From the NCBI GenBank assembly GCA_014549065.1, contig JACDOX010000030.1:2977125-3041124 (forward strand): a stretch of 64,000 bases of DNA, read 5' to 3'. Made by a program: the position numbers and the translations under genes. The notes under the pieces are model-generated. The model had not been told where the DNA came from, searched no databases, and was given only the letters and a program-made list of their open reading frames with translations. Position 1 is the stretch's first letter. The number at the start of each line of letters is the position of its first letter. Origin of the DNA: Cardinalis cardinalis (taxonomy: Eukaryota > Chordata > Aves > Passeriformes > Cardinalidae). Below are positions 25,864-38,720 of this stretch, one piece after another.

Positions 25864-26721
25864 CTCCAGGAGTCCTGCTGTGGCTGGAACCTGGCTTTCC
25901 GAGACTCAGGTTTCTAAGGACAGTATGGAGGTGTTCTGTGTTTGGGGTTTTTTGGGGTGGAATGAGACATGTGACACCTCTTTGTTTCTTGCAGGGAAGA
26001 GAGAAGAGTGTTTCTTGTTAATCGTGTCAATAGATGATCAGAGTTTGTGGAGAGGCACAACAGAAAAAAAAGGACACCATTCAGCATCTCCTATGATTTA
26101 TAGGCTGTTTCTGAATGAACTATTTAACAATAGTATTTGTTCCTATAACACCCTTTAAGTACAGATGGCTGATTTACTTCCCTGATGTTCCCATCAGGCT
26201 GCAGACCCGAGCTGTGCAGGGCAGGGGGNTTTTGGTTCCTGCTGGGTGGCAGAAGTCACCCAGCTTTGGCCTCTTGCTGCCACCTGAGGCACGTGGCACC
26301 CACCCAGGCACCTGTCAGCTCCTATTGCTGAGCTGTGTGTCCTGCTTGAACACAGCCCTGCCAAAAGTCACTCTGGATTGGTGACCTGGGACACGGGGAG
26401 CCCAGCCTGGAGTGCAGAGCACGGCGTTGGAGGGGCCCAGCGTGCCCTGACAGTGACAAGGGGCAGCCCAAAGCCTGTGAGGACTGTGCACAGCATCAGC
26501 TCTAGCCCAGCAGATGAGATTGAGGATGAGGAGGCTTCTTTTGCCTTTCTCTGCACAAACCCTGTGACACTGGAGCTGCAGAGCCCTCTGTCAATTCCTT
26601 GGTGTCACACAGGCTTGAGAAAAGGGGGAAAATGACTGGGTTTAATCATCATCAATTGATTTCCTAATTACAATGAGGTGAGAGGGCCACCAGCAATTGA
26701 TGTCCTCNATGGCCAGATATG
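25864..26721. other. Unique sequence between LTR and CR1
   Basis: No recognised gene. Frames of 85-92 codons are present but unremarkable. Confidence 0.5.
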
Positions 26722-26975
26722 GAACCACAGAATAATCACTTAGGTTAGTAAAGACCTCCAAGATCACCGAGTCCAGCCTGTGACTGATTCCCACCTTGTC
26801 ACCCAGACCAGAGCACTGAGTGCTTGGACACCTCCAGGGATGGGGACTCCACCACCTCCCTGGACAGCCCCTTCCAATCCTGACCACCCTTTCAGTGAAG
26901 AAATCCTTCCTGCTGTCCAACTGAACCTCCCTGGGCACAGCTTGAGGCTGTGTCCTCTTGCCCTGTCAGATCNCT
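26722..26975 (-). mobile_element. CR1 LINE 3'-end fragment, antisense
   Basis: It starts with a decayed copy of the CR1 terminal repeat ('accacagaataatca') and continues with 'cctccaagatcaccgagtcc', 'acacctccagggatggggactccaccacctccctggacagcc' and 'gtgaagaaatccttcctgctgtcc' type segments. This is the reverse complement of the CR1 3' region in proper order. At about 250 bases it is the longest CR1 piece in the window. The 71- to 98-codon frames over it are repeat-derived. Confidence 0.9.
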
Positions 26976-28463
26976 TAAACCCAGGTGTAACTTAGGACTT
27001 GTCAGAAGTGCCCTGTGCAGCGTCCTGCCCCAGCAGGACTGTCCCTGTCCCAAAGATGAGCTGCAGGAAGGTGGTTGTGGCTGTGGGAAGGCGCCTAGAG
27101 AGGGTCAGAGACACAGATTTTGGTAAGATGTCCTTGTAGGTTGTCTCTGTTGATGTGATTGTGTTAAGTCTGAACAGCAGCAGCTCAGGGGTGCTGGGGG
27201 ATGTGATGGAGAGGCTGTTTCACAGGTGAAACAATCTAAGAGAATTCTGAAGCTAGATGTGAAAAGTACCAAAAAGCCAGCTGAACTTTTGGGGAAAAAA
27301 AAGTTGGCTATTATTGCAATGCCCTGAAGTTTTTGACATAAAGGGAAGTGCAAGTGACAAGTTCCATAATGATCTGGGCCAGGGAGGCTGCCAGGGCACT
27401 GTAATAAATCCTTACAAATGGACAGTGATTGTGTCAGCCTCTGGAGTTACTGCACTTGGGGATTTCTGTGTCTCTGCTGGCAGCTTAGCGACACTGGTAA
27501 CTCCATTTCCCTGTGCTCATGAATTTGGGGGCAGAGGAACANGATAAAATCAGTTGTGAAATGCCACTTTGGCTGCTGCCAGGGGTTTCACTGCAGGAGA
27601 ACAGTCTCTTTTTACTTTGCTGTTACTCTGTTACTACTGGTGAAGAGAAAAATTAGCAAATACATTTTGTTGTTTTTCATTGTGGTGATTGATTGCAGAC
27701 CTTTTTTAACCTGTGTTTCTGATGGACTTTACCAAACCTGCATATTGCGATTTAGGGCTGAGGTGGGCAGAATCACGTGTTTAATACTTTGAAAAAGTGG
27801 ATTCTTAATACCCAGGTACAAAGTGTTTCTGTTAAAAGCATTGTGCTGGTATTTAAGTAATTCTTATTGAGGAGTTAAGGTATTGGGGCATTGGGGATGG
27901 GAGAAGTATTGGGTTTGANATACACAGAGCACTAAAAAGCCTGTATGGAATGACTTCTGACANTTTGGATGTTTTGAATTGCAAGATATAGGAAAGATTG
28001 TGCACCAGTTTTAAGAAACATGTGTTCAAAAGCCCTGAAAACTTGACATGAATGATGTGACAGTGTTTTTAAGATACTTTTAAGTCATGCACTTGTATGG
28101 TTTGTTTGCATTCATTTTGAAAGTGAGGTGATGTATTTGGAAGGGGAACAAGCAGCATGGATTATTTTTTTATATATTATTTACATTGTTCCCAGAAGGC
28201 AAAAGACTTTTCTTTCAGGCTTTCATTCTTCTGAACTTGTGCAATGTGAGCATGACAAATTAACNAACCTGGAATCTGGTAACAGTGCAACACAGCTGGC
28301 TTTCTTAACTCCCTGTGATCTTNAAAACATAATACTCAATTGACAAGAGATTGTTGCTCTGGCCTGGAGAAGGCCTTACTAATACTTTATTTACAGTAAT
28401 GACAGACTCATAGCCTACAGCTCTGTCCTTGTGGCTTGTCTGTCCCTGGGATGCCAAACCTGC
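26976..28463. other. Unique non-coding sequence
   Basis: The first 120 bases may be a worn continuation of the CR1 element. The remainder is AT-rich with no recognised gene or repeat. Confidence 0.5.
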
Positions 28464-28468
28464 CTAAT

Positions 28469-29089
28469 TGTGAGAAACGCCAATCACTTGTTTTTAAAAG
28501 TTTAAAAGCTTAATAGTAATAAAATGCTTATAAAAATAGTAATACAATTAGAGTAATAANAATTTGGACAANTTGAATTAGGACAATATGAGACAATAGA
28601 GACAAAGAGTTANGGATGTCCNGGTACCTTTTTCTGAGCAGCGCGAGCCCGAAAAAGGACACACGGTAACAGAGGATTAACCCTTAAAAACAATAGCCTG
28701 TTGCATATTCATACACCTCACACATGATGCATAAATTCCATTCAAACACAGGATTCTGTCTGGTCAGTGTCAGCTTCTTCCTCTGAATCCTGACGGCATC
28801 TTCAGGGCTGAGTGAGGTGGGAAGAAGTTCATTTCTCCTGATAATGGAGCAATAAATTCTCTTTTTCTGAAAGATTTAGGTGTCCTGTGGCTGCTACCTC
28901 ACTGTGAGTCCTTTCTTTTAAAAAGTATCCTACCTAGCATAGGTTCTATTTTAAGATTTTGTTATAACCTAAANCTATATGTAACACACTACTTAAGAGA
29001 ATTAATACAGCATNACTTTCTAACACAACACATNTAATATTCATTTTAANATTTGCAAAAAGCCAATCATAAAACACACATTTTTCACA
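28469..29089. mobile_element. Solo endogenous retrovirus LTR, fourth family
   Basis: The segment begins TGTGAGAAACGCCAATCA and ends AAGCCAATCAT...TTTTTCACA, so it has TG...CA ends within a short imperfect terminal inverted repeat (TGTGA/TCACA). The flanks read CTAAT (28,464-28,468) and CTAAG (29,090-29,094), a 5-bp target-site duplication with one mismatch. I recognise it as resembling a common songbird LTR. Orientation is unclear: CCAAT motifs occur near both ends and AATAAA occurs on + at about 28,850. The length is about 620 bp with no internal retroviral region. Confidence 0.8.
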
Positions 29090-29094
29090 CTAAG

Positions 29095-30902
29095 GCAACT
29101 ACTCTTTTTGAATTTTATTAAATGAAGAAGCTCTTGAGGCGTGTTTGAGTCTGAGACCTCACTTACCTGACCAAGTGAACAATGCCACGTGTCCNTTCCC
29201 TCCAGCAGAGGAAGGGAATAACCTATTGCTGTGTTAGAGCCTCTCTAGCTCCTTCCTGTGGCATGGAAGATTGCACAGATTTTCCTTCTTTTACTGCACA
29301 GGTGGAGGTGGGCTCTGTGCAGTAACCACAGGTACCTTTGCCTGATGGAGCTCCAGCCTCTCCATGTTTGGCCCCCATGCCTTCCTGTTTGCTGAATAAA
29401 TCTGAAAGCTTTAGTTTCAATGGAATAATCTTCTTAAACTGCATACTTTTAAAAGCCTATTTAAAGAGAGGTTCTTTTCTCTGGTGNTGCATAAGATGCT
29501 ACAGAGTAACACTCTGTTTAGGATATTGTTGCTGTTTTATTTCAATTTAAACGCCTAAATCCCTCAGAAGGGAAGGGGGATAAAGGGAAGAAAATTGTAC
29601 TTACATTACTTTGAGATGTGTGGCCTGTTTAGTTCAAATCCCATAGTCTTAAATCAGAGGTGTCCATGCAGAGACATGGCTAAACTGCAGTAGGAAAAAT
29701 GCCTGACCATAGATCTTCATGTGAAAAGGCAGCATTTTCATTTCAGCTGAGGAAAATCCTTTCTATTGGGGTCATATTTCTGCGTGCATGTATTTTACTT
29801 TTCCCTTGCTTATTGTAATGCCCAAATATTTCTCCATAAAATATTTTTACACACTTTTTTTTTTAATACATAAAACATTTTTACTACACTGTGTTGCTTA
29901 GGTAAGAAAGTGCACTTACCTGTGCAGTTCTTGTCCATGCAGTCTCACCTCTCCTAGAAAGGAAAATCCTTCCCAGATTAGAGCCTGGATTGGTTAAAAA
30001 TGTGATTAGAAGTCAGTCAGTCACTCAAGCAACTGTTCACAGTAAAAGGAAATCTGGCTTGCTGTCTGAATCTCTTCAGAAAAAAAATTACTTGGAGATT
30101 GCTCCACTGAATTTCTTATTTTATAAACTCCATGCCCTCCTCCTTAGGAGAGTTATTTGAAGTAGCCTTTCATTTAAGGCTGTATGCCTGGTTTTTCTCT
30201 CATTCCCCTTCCTTCTAGCTCCCAGCCAGTTAGATAGCTATAGACAATCCTGTACCCTACATTCATCCTGCAGCTTTGCTGAAACTTTCATATATGAATA
30301 AAGTGCCATACTGCAGTATAATGTATGGCAGCTGTCTTTGTGAGGAGGTTGTGAAGCACCTTACAGCAGAGTGTATTTCACCTGAAAAGCCCCCTTAAAG
30401 TGGTTCCTATTTGACTGCTCAAGTTCTCTGTGCTTGTAGCTCACTCAGTTTGCTGTCTCCAACAAGCAGAGGGAGATGTGCTTGCTGTAGGATGGCAGCA
30501 GCCTTTAGGTCCTTTCAAGATATGTCTTAATGGTGGTGGATTTTTTTTTTTATTGACATCATCCATAGAAAAGTTAAATTCTTTCAGAACTTGGGAGGCC
30601 CTGACCAACTTGAAAGTCAAAACAATGTAAAAACAGAACTGGTATAGTATAGAAGGAAACAAAAGTTCCCATTTCTCAGCAAACTTTTATTGTGCAAGAA
30701 GTTGCCTTCAAGAGTCCTTGCAGAATGGAAGTGTCATGGTAGAAGAATGCTGTAAATAATGAGTGGGTTTTTTTCTCTTTCAGATCTGGGCTAGTAGTTC
30801 AGTGGGCAGACTTTATTTATAACTCAGGGAATGGTGCAGCAGCTGGAGCATGGATGTTACTTCTGAAGTAAAGGAATAATGCTGGGAAGACTCATGTGGT
30901 AG
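29095..30902. other. AT-rich unique non-coding sequence
   Basis: About 1.8 kb between two LTRs with no recognised gene. Frames do not exceed 75 codons. Confidence 0.5.
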
Positions 30903-31261
30903 TGTTTAGGAGGGTTTCGAGGATGAGAGAGAGACGAGAGCTTTGACTCTATCAGAAGGCTTGATTTATTATCTTATTATATGTATATATTATGTTATAT
31001 TAAAAAGAGAAGGGAAAGGAGAGAAGGTTTCTCTCAGAGGCTGCTATGCTAAGAATAGAATAGAATAGAATGTACAACAACAGAACTCTGCCTCAGAGAA
31101 CTGTCTTTCATTGGCTATCAACTATAAACACCCAGGATGGACTAATCACAGATGCACCTGTTACATTCCACAGCAGCAGATAACCATTGTTTACATTTGT
31201 CGCTGAACTGCAGCTCTCAGAAATCCTAAAAAAAGATTTCTCATGAAAGATGTCTGCGACA
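30903..31261 (-). mobile_element. Solo endogenous retrovirus LTR, fifth family, antisense
   Basis: On the minus strand it begins TGTCGCAGACATC and ends CCTCCTAAACA. An AATAAA (complement at 30,965-30,970) lies about 60 bases before the 3' end, as expected for R/U5. A short AATAG repeat sits near 31,050-31,070. It resembles an LTR common in passerine genomes but is shorter than I remember, so it probably carries internal deletions. The immediate flanks (GGTAG, GACTC) show no target-site duplication, so the ends may be off or the element rearranged. Confidence 0.7.
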
Positions 31262-34200
31262 GACTCACCTCTCCAATTTCTGTGGGCAGCACGTGCAGTT
31301 GGATTGGTTTAGCATTAGTGTAACTCCACAGGATCTCCTGTCTAAGCAGCATTAGATGGCAAACACATCCAAACTCCTCAGTCACAGACACACTTAATTA
31401 GCATGGATCAAAGCAAACTAATTTCCTAATGCTTTTCCCCTCCCTGTCCTAATTACCCCAAAGTGCAGCACTGGGCATGTCAGGTGGCAACTTTAGTGTG
31501 CATGTGAGGAAAGCTAAGAGCAGTCTTGGTTATTTTGCCCAAAAGTTCGTTTGATGGCACAGCATCAAACTGCAAACCATCATGGAATAAAAAAGCTTGG
31601 GTGTGTTCTGGCTCAGCTGGGAGTTTCAGGCATGAGCAGTTTGGAGTGATCTGACTGCAAGAGTCCCTTAATGACCTGTATGCCAAGTCACTGTGGGTTC
31701 AGCAGCCTGACCTGACAGTGGGCCAGAGTGGAAAGTGAATCTGAGTCAGGTGTGAGCACCTTTTCACTTTTCTATGGAATTAGGCAGGCAGCAGAATGTG
31801 GAGGCTGTGCCACCTCTTGCTTTTGAGCAGCTCCATGCTGGCTGCAGGACAGCAGGCACCAGACCCCGTGTAAGATCAGGATGCTGTGAGCAGCTAACTC
31901 CTCTGGCAGCCAAGGCTGAGTTGGTATGTCAACATTTTGGGAACAAATTTGAGCTGCCAAGGCATTCATAGCAGAAAAATTCATTATGTCTTGTAGGCTG
32001 GGGCACCTTTTTATTTGACAGAAGGAGCCCAAAGCCAGAATTGTTTTATTGTCAGGTCCTGGTCCTGGGGCAGTGAGTAGAGAGGTAAACTGAGCCTTGA
32101 TCTCCCATAGTTACCATCTGGAAAATTCCTGTGAATTCTCCTTCACAAGGCCTGTCCTGGTCACCATGTTCAGGCACCAGCAGAGATTTCTTGTGTAGAA
32201 AGTCAAAATTGTAACTTGTTCTTGAGCTATTTGCTTCTGCTTGAGGAAACATAAGTTCCACCAGAGCTGAGTCTTGGTGGTTCCACCAGGGCTTTATCTT
32301 GGAGTAGGGAGTGAGATCCAAGTATCCCCACACTGTGCACAAACACATAACTCTGTCTTTTCTGGTAAATCCATCTGGCAAGAACAGAAGTGGAAAACAG
32401 ACTTTAATTTTCAAAGAAGGTCATTTCACAGGGAATTTTTAGTGCAATTTTTTTTTTTCTCTAGATTTGTCTGAGCTTTTCTAGTGAAGATGCTCATTGA
32501 ATAGATCAGTGAATAATTCACTCTCAACATTTGGCCTATGAAGCTATGGGAATTTGTATGATATTATTAGGTTAGACTTCTCACACTCTAATTTTTTTCC
32601 CACTGCTTCCAGGAAGGTTTCCAATCAATAAAGTATGAACTAGTAAGTTCACAAATCAGGATTCATCCTGTGCTGTGCTACCATATGTTTGTTCCCATAG
32701 TTCCAAACATAGTTAATATGAGTATCCAATATATTTATGTAACTGTGGACTAAAGACCCAAATAGGAAAAACAGGAAAGTGTTTTAATAGAAAACCTACC
32801 AAGATTTAGTAAAAATTCTCCCTTCCTGCCTCCTAGATTTCTAGTCCTGCATGTGCAGCCCACATAAGAGAATAGGAAGGCTTTTTTATGGATAACATTC
32901 AGATTTTCATGGACTCAGAGCCATATATGTCTCAGGTATACTCAATGATTCTGACAACTCTCTAAATCCTGGTTTGCTTTGTGGTAGTTTTTTCTATTTT
33001 TTCAAATGGTGCTCGAAANTTAAATTTTTGTTAGTGGCTACAAAGATTTTGAAATTTTTTCAGATTTTCAGAAAATGAGCATCCTTTTTTTTTTTTAGTA
33101 AGAAACCTTCTTAATCTGAATNCTTGGTATATGCAAATTTTTATGAAATCACTTCTCATCAAAACATTCCAAAATAAAAAGAGAAAGAACATTTCTTCTA
33201 TTCAGAAGAGTAAGGACTGAGTTTTAGAAATCAAAGATAGAATTTGGCAACANAAGTTCATAATATTTTGGGATTACTCCCTGAATAATATTCTAATAAC
33301 ACTGCATTTAGGTTTTCTTTCATGTTTTGTCCTTTTTTTTNCCCCTTACTGTTGGAGAGAAGCCCCCAAAAGTTAAAGGAGCAGAAGGAGCATACCAAAT
33401 AGTAAAAACCACTGTGAACAGAACCTCTGTGAATTTTTTGTGCCAAAAAGCCCATTACAGCTCTGGNATTCGTGGTGAAATAACAGTTTATGCTGCACTA
33501 TTCTCATGCAGCTACTAAAATTCCTGTTCATTTTCAGAGCTTAGCACCTGCTCCACCTTCCACGAGCTTCCAGGATGGTTTGCCAGACACGTCTGTTCAA
33601 GCAGAGGCAAGGATGGACTGACCTGACTGGAGTTTGAGGCATCCATGAAATACCTTTTCTGTCATTCTCCCTGTATAAATTGCTTGTCAAACAGCTCCAG
33701 GTTTGTGGCAGCTTGTGCTGTGTTTGTGCAGCTGGACAGATCACCACATGAAAGACAGGAGGGGGAAGGAGTGAGGAGGTTCAAAGTTAACTCAGAGCAG
33801 TTCTTGTGAATGTAGATATCTAAAGCTGGGCTTCCACATTGGTCTTAAACAGATTTGGTGAATACCTGCTGAGTTTATCAAAAGTTGTCATTGCTTATAT
33901 TTGAAAAACATGCCCATGCTTTGATGTTGATGGTGTATTTGCTATGAAAACCTGGGTCTGTGTTGCTGCCCTTCCCTGGAAGGTGCCAGTGTTAAAAACA
34001 GGCTCAGGCTGCTGAAAGGAGCTCTGGAGGCTCCCTGGGAACCAGGCTGTGCTCCTGCTTTTGTGCACGTGGGGAGTATGGAATGCAGTGTCCAACTGGA
34101 TTATGGACACCTTGCAAAGAGGGGGCAGGAATTAAGTTACCTGTTTGATGCCACATGTATCAGGGGTGAACATCTGCCAGGGGGTGTCCCATAAACATCA

Positions 34201-37200
34201 TTAGCAGGATATTGCTGTCACTGGTTTTATTCAGTTTTATTAGTCTCCTGTCCAGTGATAGATGGAACAAAATGGAAGTGGAATGATTTGCAGCTGGAAA
34301 CTGGATGTACCCAGGGAGTACAGCAGTTCCTGTGGTGGGATGAGGGTGTCTTGGGTGGATGGCATTGACATTTGCCAGTGTGAATTCACANTTGGCTTGA
34401 CGACTATCAACCAACTGCACAAGGTGCCTTGACATTGTTTTCTTGGGAAAAAAAACCCCAAAAAGGGATATAGAGGANTGTAAAGTAGAGGAACTGAACT
34501 GGCTAAAACACAGAATAAGCTAATGAGTCATAGCAGTGATTGAAACAATGTACCAGTACTTCTGGGAAAAGAACAGAAGGCCTGAAATAGTCATTGGAAA
34601 AGCTGAGGTTGGAAAATACCCAGTAGTATAAACATGTTGCTCCTATGAATCTGAAGACATGCCACCTTTCAAACTTGGTAGCTCAAGGGGGATGCTGACC
34701 TTAGCTTTGATTTAGGAATAAGAATTGCTGATCAAATCCAAGGGAAAAATATTGTTATNATAAAGATGTCAGGATTTTTATTTTAAGCAGACTTTGGTAG
34801 AAGGAGATGAACAAAGCTGTTTTGTTCTGATGGGTTTCTTGAAATAAAATGTAGGTGGCAATCAGGTAATGGATCTTAAGGGATGGTGATGTCATGACAT
34901 GCTTGTGGAAATTGTGAAGTGTCAGTGAATTCAGCTTAAAGATTGTAATTTCCAGTTTGTTCAAAATGAATAAATGAATCCTCATTAACACAAGGCCATC
35001 CTAAGAACAAACCTTAAACCAGGAGAGGTAACTGCTCCCATTAGTTCAGATGTGNTCTCCCCCTGCTCAAGAAAACTTCTCTGCAGACACCCACAATGAT
35101 GCACAAGTGAAGGATTTCCTAAAAGGAGGGGAGCACAGAAGTGACCCTCCATTCCCACTGGTGTCCTGGCTGCCTTAGGGAGCACTGTGGAGATTGTGCT
35201 GTCATGAACTTTGAGAAGAGTACAAAACTCACTGGGTAGTTGAACAGTTATGAGAATTATTTACTGGAATGATGGAGTCTGTTTTTTTTTTTTTTTTCTT
35301 CTATTGCAAATGGGATATTTCTATGCTGACACTCATTCCAGGACAGGCCCATCTCAAGGATTCTTGGTAAAATGGACAGTTAAAAGCTTTTATTCATGCT
35401 ATGGGATTAATAATGGCTGTACTTGACCATGTGTGCTGTAATTCTTTTAATAGCTTCATTCCATTATCAACTATTTATTAAAAAGATTTCACCACAGATA
35501 TGGGCTTTATGGAGATTACTGTGCACTATACTTAATTACCAGATGTTCAGTATGTTTACAGTATATCTGGTATTCAAGTAAACTTCTCCGTGTGAAAACC
35601 ATCTAAAATGAAAAGTTAAAATACCTCTTTGTATTATAATAACTGGAAATGGAAATTCCAGCTGGGCAGTGTTATGAAACTAAAACTACAAATTTTCAGT
35701 CCTACTCCAAAACAACACTATTAAACTCCAGTAAAAATGTGTTTCGCTGTCTGAATTTACCTCATGCACTCAGTCCATCAGATAAAACATCACCCATGTG
35801 TTTTTCATATTCTTTTAGTTAGTTTATGGCTTTCTTTCATCAAAACTATACAAACNCAACTGTATGCTCAACTTTGAAACCAAACTTCGGAGTTTTATGG
35901 TTAGGAAGTTCTAAAATTCACACATGCTAAAGTCCAGGGCAAGTGCTTTGCATTGTCTCACTGCAATCACCTAGCTTTCTTAAAATTCTGCTTTCCAGGC
36001 AATTTTTTACTACTCATTAACTCTGTTCTCTTTAAATTTACCCCTTTTAAAAANATATGACTAATGAAGTTATCTAAGCCTAAGGCCAGTCTGGTATAAG
36101 CTCAACTCACTACCTGGAAAGCAGAAACACTTTTTGTGTCTCAAGAAGTTGATCCAGAATCTTTCTGATTGTGAGTCTACTTTAATTCCTATTTTACATC
36201 ACTCTGTACTGGGCTGACATTGTTTTTCCACTTAAATAATCCTTCTCCTTCCCTATTATTGATTTTGGGCAATTGTAGTATTTTAGACTCCCTATTGAGT
36301 CTTATTTAATCCTAAGCTAAGTAAGTCAAGCTGTTTTCCAGTCTTTCTATTCCTCTGGTAACATGTTTTCTGGTTTTCATCTTTCTATGACCAGAACAGC
36401 ACACAGATATTCTCATGCACANAGTCTCATGAGTACCCTTGTAATGAATTTCATAATTCTTTTTCAGGGAAACATTAATGAATTTCAATACATCTTTCCA
36501 TAGCTGCATCATATCAGCGATTCATGGGCAACTTGTGGTCAATTAAAGAAACCAGATGACTCTGTTCTCCTCACTTCTACCTTGAGAACCCCTAGTCTGA
36601 ATCCAAAATACTTATCCCTACACTCTCTGTAGATGACAGGAGTCTATTTCACTGTATTTTCACTGAACACAGCTTTGATTTCTCTCCTCCCAAATGTGCT
36701 GCTGGGTCACATTGTTGTTAACATTAAATTATTTCTGCAATTGCTTTTCTGTTACACTTGCAGCTCTGAAGTTCCAGTGATTTCATGGCAAACACTCTTG
36801 TGCTGGGATAACTGAAATATTTACAGTGTTGGTGCTTTCATTCCTATTTTTATCTGCTGCANAAAGAGCTGGGATGACCCAATTATTAATACAACTTAAT
36901 TCTATAATAACAATNCTATGTATCCCTGCTGTCATTCAGCTCTGTGTTTCTGTCTCTGGGTGCTCCTGACAGGAACAGAGAGATCCATGTTGCTGCTTCA
37001 GTGAAACTTTCCAGCCTGAACCTCACCTGGTTTGCTTTTAAACTTCCCCCAAGCCCAACACACGAGCAGGGACTGGTGCTAACACCTCTTTGCTTTAATT
37101 TCTGTAAACTTAGGCCTGGATCTGCTCTCATTGGCACACAGGGAAATTTTATTGTTGTCATTACAGAGAATGGAAGCAGGACCCAGGTGAGCACTGACCC

Positions 37201-38540
37201 ATGACTGATACCCCAACACAATCCCTTCAGCACCAGGTCTGATTAGTCCTTCAAGAGCTGCATAGAAAGGACATGAGGGTGAGATTTCATCCTCTTCCTC
37301 TTGGCTTCTCATGCACAGAACAGGCCTCTTCCCTTGCCACACTTTATTAAAAGGGATATCACCCTAGACAGAGCATCTAAAGGGATTATCACACAGTAAA
37401 TGCAATTACCTATTTCTCAGCATGTTGCCATTATTTGCAAGNGAAACATGATAGGTCTGATCCCTGGGTTGAGTAACCTCCACTGTGATGGCTACAAATT
37501 TCAAAGGTCTCAAATGATCTGACACAAAAAATGATAAACAAATCAAGATATACAGGCTCAGCTAAATTCTTAGAAGCTTGTGTTTCAAATGTTTTAGCTT
37601 AAGGACTTCTATTTGCTTTGCAATGGATGTGGAAGCAGTGTAACCATGCTTTGGAGGAATTATTTNTCTATATCCCAGTAGGATAATTTTTGGTTGTATA
37701 TGATTTGTACCAGAATAATTATATCAGGAGTGATGCAATAAAGAAGACCAAAAACGCTATGCACTCCCACCAAAGCTGTTCCATTCAGTTCTTGCCACTA
37801 ATAAGTGCTTGAGANTAACTTGGGACTTCAGTCTTTTGAAGCAGCAGAATCCAAAGTTTTCACTACCCCTTTTTATAATGAAAATGGTGGATCTCATACT
37901 CACAGAATTTTTCCTCCAGACTCTGGGACACTGTTTAATCCCAGTTTAAAGTATGGTGCAAGATGTCAAAGACAGGTGACAGTATTGTGGTTGTCAGCAT
38001 TTGTACTCAGGTTCTATCCCAACAGAATAAAATAGCAATTTCTCTTTCTGAATTATAATATTTTGAGTTATTTTTCATATTAGCATTGGCAATGCCCATA
38101 AACACTGTATGGAGGAAATGATTTACATTTTAAATTAACAAATAAAAGCATTCGAATGCTTATGTTTTGGAGAGAGTGAAAAATTCAAGATGAGGCTCAA
38201 GAAAACCTAGAGGAGAAAAAAAAAAAAAAGGTTCCACAATGGCTTTTTGTTTGTTTTCTGGAAAACCTCTGTATTCCAAGGATTGCTTAATGTCTAGGAT
38301 TGGCAAGTGTTGTTTGTGAAAGGATGCAGGTGAGCTGCTTGCTGTTGAGAAATGAGGTAGTGTGCCTCTCCTGACAGGGGGGCCAGGCAGGGTGGTGTGG
38401 GCATGAAATTCTTGGGATGCTGGCAGGAGCAGTGAGTAGAAGCAGTGTTCTGAGAAGTCAGCCAGGACTTTATGAGAAACTTGGAAGCCCTGCTGGAGGG
38501 GAGGGATGGACACTCATGTACATGCTGGAGGAGGTGAAGA
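31262..38540. other. Long AT-rich unique block
   Basis: Seven kilobases without a recognised gene. The longest frame is 120 codons (minus, 32,052-32,414), contains no known motif and lacks exon signals. A T-run of about 17 lies at 35,281-35,297. I see no LTR or CR1 remnant. Confidence 0.5.
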
Positions 38541-38720
38541 GGAAGAAGGAAGCTCGAGAACATGACAAGGCACAAAAGGAAAATGGGAANGGGAGGAAAC
38601 TGAGGAGAAGGAATGCACAAAAGGAAAATGGGAANGGGAGGAAACTGAGGAGGAGAGGAAATTGTGATGGGGAGCTGTCAGGAGATGCATGGCTGAGGGG
38701 AGAAAAACATAAGAGAAGTG
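38541..38720. repeat. Purine-rich tract with a two-copy 45-bp tandem duplication
   Basis: A 45-bp unit starting GCACAAAAGGAAAATGGG is present at 38,570-38,614 and again from 38,615, nearly identical until it diverges near its end. Both copies carry an ambiguous base at the same internal position (38,590 and 38,635). The surrounding 180 bases are strongly G/A-rich on the + strand. Because 45 is a multiple of three, the + frame (38,417-38,737, 106 codons) shows a repeated 15-residue K/R-rich motif. I see no other sign that it is a gene. Confidence 0.85.

Noticed and set aside
26642..26995. 98- and 71-codon frames with protein-like composition
   Set aside because: They lie over a CR1 3' fragment, a non-coding part of the element.
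36940..37205. Possible exon with an ACCCAG/GTGAGC donor near 37,185
   Set aside because: The 86-codon frame is unrecognised, the acceptor side is unclear, and an antisense frame is equally open.
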